64,000 bases of DNA from Planctomycetaceae bacterium (GCA_007694185.1 RECD01000088.1:62001-126000); one strand, 5' to 3'. Numbered from the stretch's first letter, positions 1-9,767 are shown. The notes: generated from the letters alone by a model not told the origin. Numbers and translations are program-made.

Positions 1-121
1 ACTGGCCGTCAAAGCTACCGCAACGGCGGTGCCAAGCAGGCTCTCTCGCGAGGCATTCTAAACAAATGACGAAATCCCGCCATCACCGGACCTCGGCGAA
101 CCGGGAGGGCGTCTCACGCGC
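1..121. other. left window edge, no gene assigned
   Basis: Plus-strand frames 1 and 2 are open from the window edge and stop at positions 67-69 and 59-61. Either could be the last 20 or so codons of a gene starting outside the window, but these few residues show no recognisable motif. The remaining bases form the 3' flank of the minus-strand gene that ends at 122. I see no terminator hairpin here. Confidence 0.3.
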
Positions 122-2938
122 TCATTCCACAGCGGGTTCGCCCCGGAAACGCCGCAACTGCTCATGCAGGTGCCACTCACCAGGACGATCGATCAAACAG
201 GCCTCAGCGATCGCGATCGCTTCCTCGACCCGGCCTTGGCGGTACAAGATTTCCGCAAAAGTGTCGCGATAAACGCTGCTATCGGGGGCCAACCAGACCG
301 TTCGCCAAGACAGCGATTCGGCCTCTTCCAATCGGTGGTTCGACAACGCCAAGATCCAAGCCAAGTTGTTGGCCGTCGTGACGTCGAGCGGAAACCTCCG
401 CAAGTGGCGATCGCCCGCCACGAAAATTCTCTCGATCGTCGCGTCGGCCAACGGTTCCCAACCGACCTCGCGGATACGTTTGATCACCTTCTCCCCGAAA
501 TCGATGTCGATCGGATTGAGCCGCAGGATCGCGTCGATCTCCGCTTGAACCCGCTCGACATCGCCCGACTCGACCGCCTGCAGGACCCGCTGACGATGGA
601 CCAATCCGGGCAGAGAGACATAAGCGGCGGGATAAAACACGGACGACTCGATCGTGCCGACAAGCGCCAAATCGAGCATCTCCGCAGCCCAACCGGGGTC
701 TCGCCGAACCAACGACCGGTGATAATCTCGGGCCGCCCCATAAAAATCGACCCTGTCTTCGGTCCCCAGCAGGATCCAAGCCAACGAGTCGCGATAGATC
801 CGTTCCGCGCGTTCCTCGAAGCCCTGATCGACCAGCAACGTGGCAAACGCGTTTCGTAATTTCGCCGACGGACTGGTCATCATCAGGTCGATCAGACGCC
901 ACAATTCGGTCGCCCCTTCCGCGTCACCCAAACGCGTGGCGGTGATCGCTTCGCCCAGAATGGCTCGCATCGCGATCGACGCCGATTCGTCTGCCAAGTG
1001 CAGTCGCTCGGGCTGACGCCGCTCCCGATCGAGCCGCTTCCAGACCGCCTGGAACAACCCGCGAGCCGACTGCCCACGGCCGGCTTTCAACTCCGACTCG
1101 GCCAATTCCAGGATCGCTTCTTGATCTCCCATCGAGGCCAGACGGAGCCGCGACGTTTTGGCCAATTCGATCTGCCCGTGAGACTCGAATAATCGCGGAA
1201 AGTCCGAGGTCAAACGCACCGTCGGGCGTTGCTGCCGCGACTGTCGAAACCGTGGGGGCGGCGTTTGCCCGTTCAACCACTCATAAAGGCGGCGATAGTC
1301 GTCCGTCGCATCGAACCCCACCGGCACCCGCCCGTCCAAGAAGTCGACCGCGGCGCGCAGCAACCGCTGGTCATCGCTCGGGATGATCTGCCCAAGGCCA
1401 TTGAGCAACGCGTCGAACGTTTCAGCTTGGACATCGTATTGCCGGGTCAGAAAGTACCGGTCGGTGCTGGTCAGCGCGACCGTTTCCTGCTGGGTCATTA
1501 GGTCGAGCAGCCAGTCGGGACGATTCATCCGCAACATCGCCTGCATGACGAATGCACGTGTCATCGGCTGGGTTTCCGGCCTCACGGCCGGTTCCTCCGG
1601 GCGGACCACCTCGCTCAACGCCTCCCACGCCGCATCGCGTCTGCCGACCTGATGGAGCAGCCGGGCGACCGACATCAGCCGTTCCAAGGCTGGGGGGACA
1701 TCCCTGGGCGTCGGCTGCCAATCCCTCATCGCCTCCCTGGCTTCGGCGATCAAGGTCTTCACCGCGGTATCGGTCTCGTCAGGCTCCCAACCCAAAACCG
1801 TAAACGCCTGCTCAACGCGACCGGCCTGAGCGAGCAACTCGGCGGCGATCAGCGGCCGGCTGGGACTCAAGATCGCCACCGCCGCATCGATCTCTCCGTG
1901 CATCGCAAGCACCTGCCAACGCAAACGCATGACGGGATCATTCTCCGCGTCGCCGAAATCGTCGCCGACTCGATAAGCCAGCGCCGCGATCGCCAACTCG
2001 CGCAGCTCTTGGTCCCCACTTCGAGCGGCGGCGACCAAAACGTAAACCCAATGCCGGTCTTGCTCGGAGATGTCGGTAGCCTCGGCAGCCGCTTGGGCCT
2101 CACGGCGAGCCAGTTCGTCCCAGTTTCTTCCCCAAATCTGACACTCTCGAATCCATTCGGTCTCGCCGAACCGCGAAGACAACTCTTCCGCGATCGCCTT
2201 GGCCTCGTCGTCACGCCCCGCCGCCATCAGGGCGATCACCGCGCCAGCCGCTTCCAGCTCACCCGCGGCAATCCCGGCGACCGCTGCCCATTCCGGGAAT
2301 CGCTCCGGTCCCTTATTCAACCGCTGCCAAAACTGATTTCGTGCGACGAGCCAGTCGCCGCCAGAAGCCAACCGATCGATCAACTCCGCCAACTCGTCCA
2401 GCCGATCCTCTTCGTCCGCCAAGCGGACATGAAAGGGAAAACCGAGCCGCAGGGCGATCGACGCCCGGGACAAGACGGCCTGATCCCCGGCCGCGATCGC
2501 CTCTTCGATCGCCACCAACGCCCCTGAAAAGAGGCCCAGGTCGAGCAGTTTCGGTACGGCGTCCGGCAGACTGGAAGATTCCAACTGTCGGGTGGCTCCC
2601 GGCGGCGTGTCAGCCAAAATACCCCGCCGCCAACGTTCCCAAATCCATTCGGCACGGCTGGAGATTTCGGGGTCCGGGTCGGAGATGGCGAGCGACACCG
2701 CCTCGCGATTGGCCGGACGATCCGCCCATAAATCCCACATGGCCCGCTGACGTTGATCGAACGTACCATCCGCCAGTCGCCGCGTGGTCGGCGTCGACCG
2801 GTCGGCAACTGCCGACGATTCCTGCGACCACAACGCCCGATCCTCGCCGCTGAACGGATGCAAGCAAAATGACGCCACCAGCCACCAGCGCAACACCCGC
2901 GGCAAGAGGAGAACCGATTCGGAACGCGACAAGCACAT
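122..2938 (-). CDS. secreted tetratricopeptide-repeat protein
   Basis: About 938 residues. I place the start at the internal ATG (2938) rather than the longer frame because it is followed by a basic and then hydrophobic stretch (LLLPRVLRWWLVASF) that looks like a signal peptide, and an AGAGGG lies about 8 bases upstream. The body is a long alpha-helical series of degenerate repeats rich in Ala, Leu, Glu and Arg. The last 80 residues are clear TPR units (NNLAWILA, then AEILYRQGRVEEAIAIAE). No catalytic motif is visible. TPR arrays bind proteins, so an envelope scaffold role is an inference. It diverges from the PQQ-type gene at 3082; the 143-base gap must hold both promoters. Confidence 0.75.
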   Translation of the reverse strand: MCLSRSESVLLLPRVLRWWLVASFCLHPFSGEDRALWSQESSAVADRSTPTTRRLADGTFDQRQRAMWDLWADRPANREAVSLAISDPDPEISSRAEWIWERWRRGILADTPPGATRQLESSSLPDAVPKLLDLGLFSGALVAIEEAIAAGDQAVLSRASIALRLGFPFHVRLADEEDRLDELAELIDRLASGGDWLVARNQFWQRLNKGPERFPEWAAVAGIAAGELEAAGAVIALMAAGRDDEAKAIAEELSSRFGETEWIRECQIWGRNWDELARREAQAAAEATDISEQDRHWVYVLVAAARSGDQELRELAIAALAYRVGDDFGDAENDPVMRLRWQVLAMHGEIDAAVAILSPSRPLIAAELLAQAGRVEQAFTVLGWEPDETDTAVKTLIAEAREAMRDWQPTPRDVPPALERLMSVARLLHQVGRRDAAWEALSEVVRPEEPAVRPETQPMTRAFVMQAMLRMNRPDWLLDLMTQQETVALTSTDRYFLTRQYDVQAETFDALLNGLGQIIPSDDQRLLRAAVDFLDGRVPVGFDATDDYRRLYEWLNGQTPPPRFRQSRQQRPTVRLTSDFPRLFESHGQIELAKTSRLRLASMGDQEAILELAESELKAGRGQSARGLFQAVWKRLDRERRQPERLHLADESASIAMRAILGEAITATRLGDAEGATELWRLIDLMMTSPSAKLRNAFATLLVDQGFEERAERIYRDSLAWILLGTEDRVDFYGAARDYHRSLVRRDPGWAAEMLDLALVGTIESSVFYPAAYVSLPGLVHRQRVLQAVESGDVERVQAEIDAILRLNPIDIDFGEKVIKRIREVGWEPLADATIERIFVAGDRHLRRFPLDVTTANNLAWILALSNHRLEEAESLSWRTVWLAPDSSVYRDTFAEILYRQGRVEEAIAIAEACLIDRPGEWHLHEQLRRFRGEPAVE

Positions 2939-3081
2939 GACAAACCCTCTGAGGACGCCCCCGGGGGTGCGATTGATTCGACTACAGTATAGGTTATTCG
3001 AAACGGCTCGGAAGTAATCGGCCGGGCTCCCCACTCCGTCCGTCCCGCACGAGTCTCGACCCGACCTGGAGATCCCCTCCG

Positions 3082-4419
3082 ATGAAACCGCACCTACTCA
3101 ACCGCCACCGGCCCGGCCGCTGCTCCGCTGCCAGCCGACTCACCGCGGGAATTCTGGCGTTCGCCGTCGCCTGCGGAACCCCCGATCGCTCGGCAACTCA
3201 CGCGGACCAACCTTGGACCCAGTGGCGTGGTGCCGGCGCCGCGGGTGTCGCCCTTGGAGAAGGCTTTCCGACCACCTGGTCAGCCGGCGAAGGGATCGTC
3301 TGGAAATTGGCCGACCCGGGTGTCGGCAGCAGCACCCCGATCCTGCAAGGTGACCGCGTGCTAATGACCAGCGGGGTCGATCATCAGAATCGGCTGCTCT
3401 GCATCGACGCCACGAGCGGCTCCCAAATCTGGTCCGCCCGTCTCGGGACGGACCGTGGCGGCAAACACCGCAAAGCGAGCGGGGCCAACTCATCAGCGGT
3501 CACCGATGGGACTTTGACGTTCGCCTACTTCCGCTCTGGAGACCTGGGATGCGTCGATACAGACGGCAACGTCCGTTGGCAGAAAAACTTGCAGGACTCA
3601 TTCGGAGAAGACACCCTCTGGTGGGACCTCGGCACCTCGCCGATACTGACCGACAACGCGGTGGTCGTGGCCGTGATGCAGAGCGGCCCGAGTTACCTGG
3701 TCGCATTTGATAAACAGACCGGCAAGCTTCTGTGGCGAACCGACCGCATGCTCGACGCACCCGAGGAAGCGGCCCACAGCTACTCGACTCCGGTTCGCGT
3801 CCAGATCGGGGACACCCGCGCCATCGCCGTGCTCGGCGCTGATCACCTGACCCTGCACGCGGAATCGGACGGCCGCGAATTGGCCCGAGTGGGAGGATTC
3901 AACCCGACCGGACAACGCTTTTTCCGCTCGATCGCGTCGCCAGCGGTCAGTGGAGAAATGATCCTTTGCCCCTACGCCCGCGGCTCCACCTTAACCGGCA
4001 TCCGCCTGCCCGACCTGCTGGCGGGTAAAGGGGAAGCGGCAGTCGCTTGGTTTCGGGATGACCTCGGCAGCGACGTGCCGACCCCCGCCGCGCTGGACGG
4101 CAGCTTTTTTGTCTGCACCGACAAGGGAGAAGCTGTCTGCCTGGATGCCGAAACCGGCAAGACGCGCTGGCAGGTGAGCCTGCCCCGCAGCCGCCACGCA
4201 TACAGCAGTTCTCCCCTGGTCGCCGGCGCACACCTTTATCTGACCCGGGAAGACGCGACCACCTTCGTGGTCGGCCCGATATCCTCCGCCCAGCCCCAAT
4301 TGGTTGCGACCAACCAGGTCGACGACGATTCGCTGAACACCGTCGCCAGCTTGGTGCCCGTCGGCGCCGACCTGTTGCTGCGAAGCCGTCAGTTCCTGTA
4401 CCGCATCACCCGTCCCTGA
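3082..4419 (+). CDS. secreted PQQ-like beta-propeller repeat protein
   Basis: 445 residues with an N-terminal signal peptide (basic RHRPGR, then LTAGILAFAVACG). Mature repeats have the WD40/PQQ-like form: WTQWRGAGAAG, GSSTPILQGDRVLMTSG, LLCIDATSGSQIWSA, LVAFDKQTGKLLWRT and VCLDAETGKTRWQVSL, which is the G-x-x-x-W blade signature. This is the BamB / quinoprotein-dehydrogenase fold. I do not see the residues that would prove PQQ binding, so a scaffold or sugar-oxidase role stays open. A GGAG sits about 10 bases before the ATG. Such propeller proteins are very common in planctomycete periplasms. Confidence 0.8.
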   Translation: MKPHLLNRHRPGRCSAASRLTAGILAFAVACGTPDRSATHADQPWTQWRGAGAAGVALGEGFPTTWSAGEGIVWKLADPGVGSSTPILQGDRVLMTSGVDHQNRLLCIDATSGSQIWSARLGTDRGGKHRKASGANSSAVTDGTLTFAYFRSGDLGCVDTDGNVRWQKNLQDSFGEDTLWWDLGTSPILTDNAVVVAVMQSGPSYLVAFDKQTGKLLWRTDRMLDAPEEAAHSYSTPVRVQIGDTRAIAVLGADHLTLHAESDGRELARVGGFNPTGQRFFRSIASPAVSGEMILCPYARGSTLTGIRLPDLLAGKGEAAVAWFRDDLGSDVPTPAALDGSFFVCTDKGEAVCLDAETGKTRWQVSLPRSRHAYSSSPLVAGAHLYLTREDATTFVVGPISSAQPQLVATNQVDDDSLNTVASLVPVGADLLLRSRQFLYRITRP

Positions 4420-4480
4420 TCCGCTGGCCCACCCCTAGTCGGGTCACCACGGTCCGCCTCCATCCTTTGGTAACCGCGCC

Positions 4481-5782
4481 TTGTACCCCCGTATCTGCAT
4501 CGTCGGTATCGGTGACGACGGAATCGACGGACTGACCCGCCAGGCCCGCTCGGCGATCGAAGCGGCAGAATCGCTCCTCGGCAACCGTTCGCTGATCGAG
4601 TCGCTGCCACAAACGCTGAACCCGTCGGCCGAGCGCGTCGTGGTCGGCAACGGCCTGGACGACCTGCTCGAGAGCCTCCAAGAACATGCCGCCCGCCGTA
4701 TCGTCCTGCTGACCGGTGGTGACCCGCTGTTCTACGGGATCGCCCGCTTCCTGACCGAACGACTCGGCAAAGACCGGTTCGAGGTCGTTCCGCATGTCAG
4801 CAGCATGCAGTTGGCCTTCGCCCGCGTGAAGGAGAACTGGGACGAAGCCTACCTTTCCAACCTGGCCACCCAACCGTTGGATCGTGTCGTCGATAGCATC
4901 CGCACGGCCGACCGCGTCGGACTGTTCACCACCGATTCGATCACCCCGGGGATCGTCGCCTCGGCGCTACTCGATCGTCGCATCGACTACTTCACGGCTT
5001 ACGTCTGCGAAAATCTCGGTACCCCGGACGAAACCGTCACCCAAGGTGAACTCAAAACCATCGCCGGCATGACGTTCAAGCCGCTCAACGTGATGGTGCT
5101 GGTGCGTAAGGTCGGCAGAGCGGACCGCCCGAGCGAGTCGGGAAACATGCGGCTGTTCGGCAACCCTGATGACGCGTTCCTGCAATCGCGTCCCAAACGG
5201 GGCCTGTTGACCACCTGCGAAGTCCGCTGCATCGCGCTCGCGGAACTCGATCTGTCGCCGACAAGTGTCGTCTGGGACGTCGGTGCCGGAAGCGGATCAC
5301 TGGCGATCGAAGCGGCCCAAATCGCTCACCAAGGAAAAGTCTTCGGGATCGAAATGGATGCCGAAGATTATGGACTGATGGTCGAAAACGCCGCCGACTT
5401 TCAATGCCCCACGTTGGTCCCGGTTCACGGTCGGGCGCCCGAAGCTTGGGCAAATCTGCCGGACCCCGACGCAGTGTTCGTCGGTGGCACCGGGCGGGCC
5501 GTTGCGGAATTGGTGAAGTCGGCCGTCGCGCGACTTCACCCTGCCGGCCGGATCGTGATCAACATTTCTTCCCCGGATAGTTTGGTCGACGTGCAGCAGG
5601 TGCTCGAAGACTGCGGCTTGCGGGTGGAAGTACGGATGATCAACATCGCGCGAGGACAGAAGCAGTTCGATCGGATGCGCTTCGAAGCCCTCAATCCGAC
5701 CTTCCTCGTCGTCGGTGTCGATCCGAACCGCTCGCGTCGATCGGGTGACCCCAGCGACGAAACGGACGTTGGCGACCGCTGA
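4481..5782 (+). CDS. cobL: precorrin-6Y C5,15-methyltransferase (decarboxylating), CbiE-CbiT fusion
   Basis: 433 residues combining both halves of CobL. The N-terminal CbiE/tetrapyrrole methylase part has GGDPLFYG (about residues 79-86). The C-terminal CbiT part has the SAM-binding loop DVGAGSGS (about 266-273) followed by an acidic residue in GIEMDAE. CobL methylates precorrin-6B at C5 and C15 and decarboxylates the acetate side chain during corrin synthesis. The reading frame opens at TTG (4481) because the conserved first strand RICIVGIG begins three codons later and no ATG fits. No other cobalamin gene is in the window, and no B12-box motif was seen upstream. Confidence 0.87.
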   Translation: MYPRICIVGIGDDGIDGLTRQARSAIEAAESLLGNRSLIESLPQTLNPSAERVVVGNGLDDLLESLQEHAARRIVLLTGGDPLFYGIARFLTERLGKDRFEVVPHVSSMQLAFARVKENWDEAYLSNLATQPLDRVVDSIRTADRVGLFTTDSITPGIVASALLDRRIDYFTAYVCENLGTPDETVTQGELKTIAGMTFKPLNVMVLVRKVGRADRPSESGNMRLFGNPDDAFLQSRPKRGLLTTCEVRCIALAELDLSPTSVVWDVGAGSGSLAIEAAQIAHQGKVFGIEMDAEDYGLMVENAADFQCPTLVPVHGRAPEAWANLPDPDAVFVGGTGRAVAELVKSAVARLHPAGRIVINISSPDSLVDVQQVLEDCGLRVEVRMINIARGQKQFDRMRFEALNPTFLVVGVDPNRSRRSGDPSDETDVGDR

Positions 5783-5815
5783 CCCCCGCAGCCGTCTCGC
5801 CCCCGATTCGCCGGC

Positions 5816-6223
5816 TCAGCCCGCTGCTTGCAGCGAGCTTCCCGGTCGCAAGAAAGCTCGCAACGGTGCCGATTGGTCTTCGCGTCGAGGCCTGGCGTCC
5901 AAATCCGACTCCTCACGGAGGCTCTGCAAGTCCCCGTCCGCGGCCAACTTACCGACAAACACGCGGTTCCCGGTCGGCTCGGGCGAATCGACCACGGTGG
6001 CGACAACCGAACCCGTGCCCCACGATTGTTCGGCGACACGATCAATACCCGCGATCGGCCCCGGAACTTCCGCCAATGGCTGCAGCTCCTCACGCACCAC
6101 ACGGATCTGCTTCGGCGCTTCAATGCCGATCCGCACCGTGTTCCCCTTCACGCGGAGGACCGTGATGCGGATCCCTTCACCGATCCGGATCGTTTCATCG
6201 AGCTTGCGGGTAAGAACGAGCAT
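5816..6223 (-). CDS. csrA: carbon storage regulator CsrA with an extended C-terminal tail
   Basis: The first 50 residues are a canonical Csr[16 protein letters not shown], then VRIGIEAP and VVREEL, including the Thr-Arg-Lys of strand 1 and the Arg of VVRE that contact GGA in target RNAs. Typical CsrA is about 60-70 residues; this one has 135, with some 75 extra residues of low-complexity, polar, probably disordered sequence. AGGAG lies 8 bases before the ATG, an unusually good ribosome-binding site for this window. CsrA represses or stabilises mRNAs and often controls flagellin. Flagellar genes occur at 54-59 kb, but no fliW is visible. Confidence 0.9.
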   Translation of the reverse strand: MLVLTRKLDETIRIGEGIRITVLRVKGNTVRIGIEAPKQIRVVREELQPLAEVPGPIAGIDRVAEQSWGTGSVVATVVDSPEPTGNRVFVGKLAADGDLQSLREESDLDARPRREDQSAPLRAFLRPGSSLQAAG

Positions 6224-6579
6224 GACTGCACTCCTGTTTGCTGGTTTCCGGTCCTAAGATGATCTCGCAGTAGCGATTTCCTACCCCGATGGGACAACCA
6301 TGCCGTTGGTCAGTCTCGTTGGGAACGATCATGAGTATTAGCATTGGGCGTGCCAAAGCGATGAAAAATCATCATCGATCGCAGAGATCCCATTTTTCGC
6401 CTTGATTGAGACGGTTTCGCCTCAAGCGGAGTTCCCCGTGCAACCTCCTCGTATCCACTCTAATTCCCAAAATTTACAATTACTTGTAATGGAATGATGT
6501 GCGGCCGCGCGGTTTGCCCGCAGCGGCCTGGGGAGAAGCCGGGCCGTCCTGCCCCCCTCACTTTTCTGCTCGAGGACCG
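6224..6579. other. divergent intergenic region, csrA / unknown gene
   Basis: 356 bases, more AT-rich than the surroundings. It carries the csrA promoter on the minus strand and the promoter of the gene at 6580 on the plus strand. The only strong signal is the 16-bp palindrome at 6474-6489. A GTG at 6499 opens the downstream frame earlier, but those 27 codons are Gly/Pro/Arg-rich and non-conserved in style, so I treat them as untranslated leader. Confidence 0.5.
6474..6489. promoter_or_regulatory. perfect inverted repeat TTACAA-TTAC-TTGTAA, candidate operator
   Basis: Two 6-base arms are exact reverse complements with a 4-base spacer, in an AT-rich island about 90 bases before the ATG at 6580. 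The size suits the binding site of a dimeric helix-turn-helix repressor. No adjacent gene in the window encodes such a regulator. Its role is an inference. Confidence 0.4.
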
Positions 6580-7425
6580 ATGACCCCATTTGCCCAAATT
6601 CCGCTCGAGCGATCGGAATACATTGAACAGGCCTATCTCTACGAGCTGTTGGAAGCCCGGATCATCCAGCAGGTCCCGATTCAGGAGCTGCTGGAACAGG
6701 TTCGACTGGAGATCGCGGCGAACACCCGCCTTCCGCTGGCGATCGATTTTTTGCTAACGGAACTGAAGCATTCCGGAACGATGGCCCCGGCCATGCGTCG
6801 GCTGGGGCACTATTTCACGCCCTTCCAGACCTACTTGGTCGAGGAAGCGGAAGCGGACCGGGGCAAGTTTGACATGCGAGTCGCCCTGAAAATTCTCCGC
6901 TGCGAAGTGACTTACCGCGCCGAAGGGGGCACCTGCGAGGGGCTGTTTTTCTTTCAGTTCGAGGCGATCTGTCGCAACCGGTTGCGTTACGACCCAGGCC
7001 TCACGGCGATCGGGGCAGATCCCGGCTACCCGCCGACCTGGAAAGCCTTCATCCACAAACTCAACCGTGAACTCGGGTTGGTCGACTTGGCCGATTTAAT
7101 CTTTCTGCACAGCGACCATTACCGAGAGCAGTTGCTGGCACGCGGTGACTCGCTCGAGCGACGCGGCCCCTTCCTGCTGGGCAGCCAGGAAGGCCGAATC
7201 GCGGTAGCCTGCCGCCGACGCGACCCGCTCTACCTGTTCGGCGCGTTGCAACGACACCTCGGTTATCCAGCCGTACCGAGGGTCCAACCCCCGGATCGCA
7301 CACTCGAAGTGATCCCGCAAATCCTCCGAAAGCTCGAACAGCTGGAACAGCGTCTCAAGCTGATGGAACAAGAAAACCAGAGTGGCATCGACATCACCCG
7401 GTACTACGGCCGAACGCCCGACTGA
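6580..7425 (+). CDS. conserved-looking protein of unknown function
   Basis: 281 residues from the ATG at 6580, chosen because GAGGA stands directly upstream and the sequence becomes protein-like there (MTPFAQIPLERSEYIEQAYL). It is predicted cytoplasmic: no signal peptide or membrane segment. It is rich in charged helices and ends in a coiled-coil-like segment (RKLEQLEQRLKLMEQEN, about residues 250-266). I do not recognise the family. Its last 22 bases overlap, tail to tail, the end of the minus-strand gene at 7404. The palindrome at 6474-6489 may control it. Confidence 0.75.
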   Translation: MTPFAQIPLERSEYIEQAYLYELLEARIIQQVPIQELLEQVRLEIAANTRLPLAIDFLLTELKHSGTMAPAMRRLGHYFTPFQTYLVEEAEADRGKFDMRVALKILRCEVTYRAEGGTCEGLFFFQFEAICRNRLRYDPGLTAIGADPGYPPTWKAFIHKLNRELGLVDLADLIFLHSDHYREQLLARGDSLERRGPFLLGSQEGRIAVACRRRDPLYLFGALQRHLGYPAVPRVQPPDRTLEVIPQILRKLEQLEQRLKLMEQENQSGIDITRYYGRTPD

Positions 7426-9767
7426 TCGGTCTCGATCACCGACTCGGCCCGGCCCGGTTCGTTCGCCCAGCGGATTTCCCCTCGACGCAACCGAATCTCC
7501 CAGCGCCGAATGTCGGTCGCGCGCCGAACCGCCGCGTCGACTTCGGGTCGGTAATTCATCAAGCTTCCCGTGATCCGCCGCAGGTTTTCCGCCGCCAAAA
7601 CACGAACGGTCAAATTGGGATCGTCCAGAGCTCGAACAAGCGTTTCGTCGGCACCCGCTTCGAGTTGGGCATCCGAATACAGCCACAACAGCCGATAGAT
7701 CAAGGCGGCCTGGGCGCCGTCCATCCGCCCGATCGCCGCGCTCACTTCTGACGCGGTCTCCGGACCGCGGTTGATCGTTCGGACCATCGCGTCAAAGTGT
7801 TCGGGCCACGAATTCCGTTGACGGGGCTGATTGAAAACGCCCTCCGCACCAAAGTAAACGTCATGCCGCCCCAACAAAAGCAGCGTCCGCGCGGCCAAAG
7901 CCCCGACCTCAGCCCGCCGGAAATCCATCGCTTCCCGCAAGGATAACTCGATCGATTCGTTGCCGCGTACCAATTCCAGCAAACCGGTCCGGGCCAGTGC
8001 TGCCAATGAATCGGGGGCCTCGATCGGTTCATCCAACCAACCGGGGACCGAACTGACTTCATCAAGAGACACCTGATACCCGGCCGATAAGCGGAGCAGT
8101 TGCCCGGCCTCCAAGGTCACTTCGGGGCGAGTCCCCGAACGCCAACGTGGCTCACCACCAACGGCCAGCACATGGATCACCGATCGGGTAACCGCCGGGT
8201 CCTCCGGGTCTGCTCCTGGTGGCCGCAACGACGTGACCTCGACCGCCACCCCGCTTTCGGGCGTCGGCAACGTGAGCACACTCGAAGTCTCGCCGAAACG
8301 GATCGTCAATTGCTCGGGCAGTTCCGATCCCGAGATCAAAAACCTGCCATAGACCAACCGGATTTCCGCCACTCGGCCGGTCGGCGCAGACATTTCCAGC
8401 CGGGCCGGACCGACCAGAGTCAAGTTGGACCGCCCGTGCAAAGAAAGCCGATCTCGATACAACGGCGGACAGATCAATTCCCCGTTCGGATCGATGACGT
8501 CACCTTGACGCCCCAGCATCCAGTCTTCGACCCCCGCGTCCCGAATCAGCAACAACGTCCCGTCACCGGTAACCAAGACCGGGTCAACGGCCTCCACCGG
8601 TCCCGGCACGTCGCCCGCTCGACCGGCCTCCGCCGCCGATTCAACCGGTGTCGGCGGCAAATCTGCCGTCGGTTCGACAGCAACCACCGCGGGAGGTCGA
8701 CTTTCTTCAGCCGCCATTTCGCCCGATTCGGGATCGACTGCTGGAGCTCCCGTGATCGGCAGCGCTGGGTCGACCTGGACGGGCGGAACGACCGCCACGA
8801 CCGCAGGACTGTCAGCCGCCTCCGCGAGTTCTTCAGACAAGGGAGGTTCAGTCAATTCGGCAACGTCCTCCTCCACCTCGCCCTTGAGGACAACATCCGG
8901 CTCCCGTCCGTTCAACTCCGCGGCGCCATCCCCGAGCCTCGCGATGTCGCCCGTGGCCGATCTGTCAGAGGGCGTGCGAGCCTCAACCCGATCACCTGCG
9001 GCCAACCGATCTTCAACAGCAGACGTCCCTCCCGAGCCCCCGTACCAGACCAGGCCGATGAACAGTGCGGCCAGCCCACCCAGCCCTACCACCCAGGGCA
9101 CCCACCGGGAACGACCGACTCGGTAATCCGATAAATCGGTTTTGGATAGTCGGCGAGACTTACCAAACCGTGCCTCCGCAGCCTCGCCAGCCGCCGTGGC
9201 GGCATATCGCTTCAACCGGGCCGGAGCATCCCAAACCCCGGAATCATCAACACCCACCGGTGCGACCGGCGGCGGAAGGACCGACAACCCGGCGTCCGCC
9301 GTCAATTGATCACCCGCCGGCAGAGGCGGTGTCGCCTCCCCCCCGCCGAAAATCCCATCCTCGACCGCGTCCCGAAACGATCGATCGGGATCGAGCCGAT
9401 AAATCCGCTGACGCAGCGTCCCCGGTACCTCCGCCGATTGTCCCAACACGATGGTCAACACCTGGTGACAGGCCGCCACCTCCGCCAAATGCGAGTCCGA
9501 CTCCAAGCAAACTCGCTCTACCTCCGCGATCTGAGCCGGAGACAGCACGCTGTCCAGGTATTCGGCAACCCGATTCGGGTCATCGATTCTTCCCGTCGGC
9601 TCCCACGACAAAGCGTCCAAATCCACACTGGCCATGCTCGCCCTCACGCGAGCGACCAACTGCGAGGCGAACTCGCTCGTGCCGAGCTTGGCCGAGATAA
9701 CCGCATCGTCCTCGGCATCCAACGTCCGATCCAAATGGGCCAGTAGAGTTCGCAGAGTCAATCGCAT
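7404..9767 (-). CDS. single-pass membrane protein with FecR-like extracytoplasmic region
   Basis: 787 residues. About 220 cytoplasmic residues come first, with a motif ESDSHLAEVAACHQVL (about 90-105) that I recall from planctomycete membrane proteins. One membrane segment follows (about 222-243, WVPWVVGLGGLAALFIGLVW), then a long Pro/Ala/Val/Glu-rich linker and a beta-rich region (about 430-570) resembling FecR-like domains (GDGTLLLIRDAG, LVGPARLEM). The end is an alpha-helical HEAT-like region. FecR-like proteins often transmit an envelope signal to an ECF sigma factor. No sigma gene is adjacent, so that role is only an inference. The start has a GGGG about 10 bases upstream. Confidence 0.7.
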   Translation of the reverse strand: MRLTLRTLLAHLDRTLDAEDDAVISAKLGTSEFASQLVARVRASMASVDLDALSWEPTGRIDDPNRVAEYLDSVLSPAQIAEVERVCLESDSHLAEVAACHQVLTIVLGQSAEVPGTLRQRIYRLDPDRSFRDAVEDGIFGGGEATPPLPAGDQLTADAGLSVLPPPVAPVGVDDSGVWDAPARLKRYAATAAGEAAEARFGKSRRLSKTDLSDYRVGRSRWVPWVVGLGGLAALFIGLVWYGGSGGTSAVEDRLAAGDRVEARTPSDRSATGDIARLGDGAAELNGREPDVVLKGEVEEDVAELTEPPLSEELAEAADSPAVVAVVPPVQVDPALPITGAPAVDPESGEMAAEESRPPAVVAVEPTADLPPTPVESAAEAGRAGDVPGPVEAVDPVLVTGDGTLLLIRDAGVEDWMLGRQGDVIDPNGELICPPLYRDRLSLHGRSNLTLVGPARLEMSAPTGRVAEIRLVYGRFLISGSELPEQLTIRFGETSSVLTLPTPESGVAVEVTSLRPPGADPEDPAVTRSVIHVLAVGGEPRWRSGTRPEVTLEAGQLLRLSAGYQVSLDEVSSVPGWLDEPIEAPDSLAALARTGLLELVRGNESIELSLREAMDFRRAEVGALAARTLLLLGRHDVYFGAEGVFNQPRQRNSWPEHFDAMVRTINRGPETASEVSAAIGRMDGAQAALIYRLLWLYSDAQLEAGADETLVRALDDPNLTVRVLAAENLRRITGSLMNYRPEVDAAVRRATDIRRWEIRLRRGEIRWANEPGRAESVIETDQSGVRP

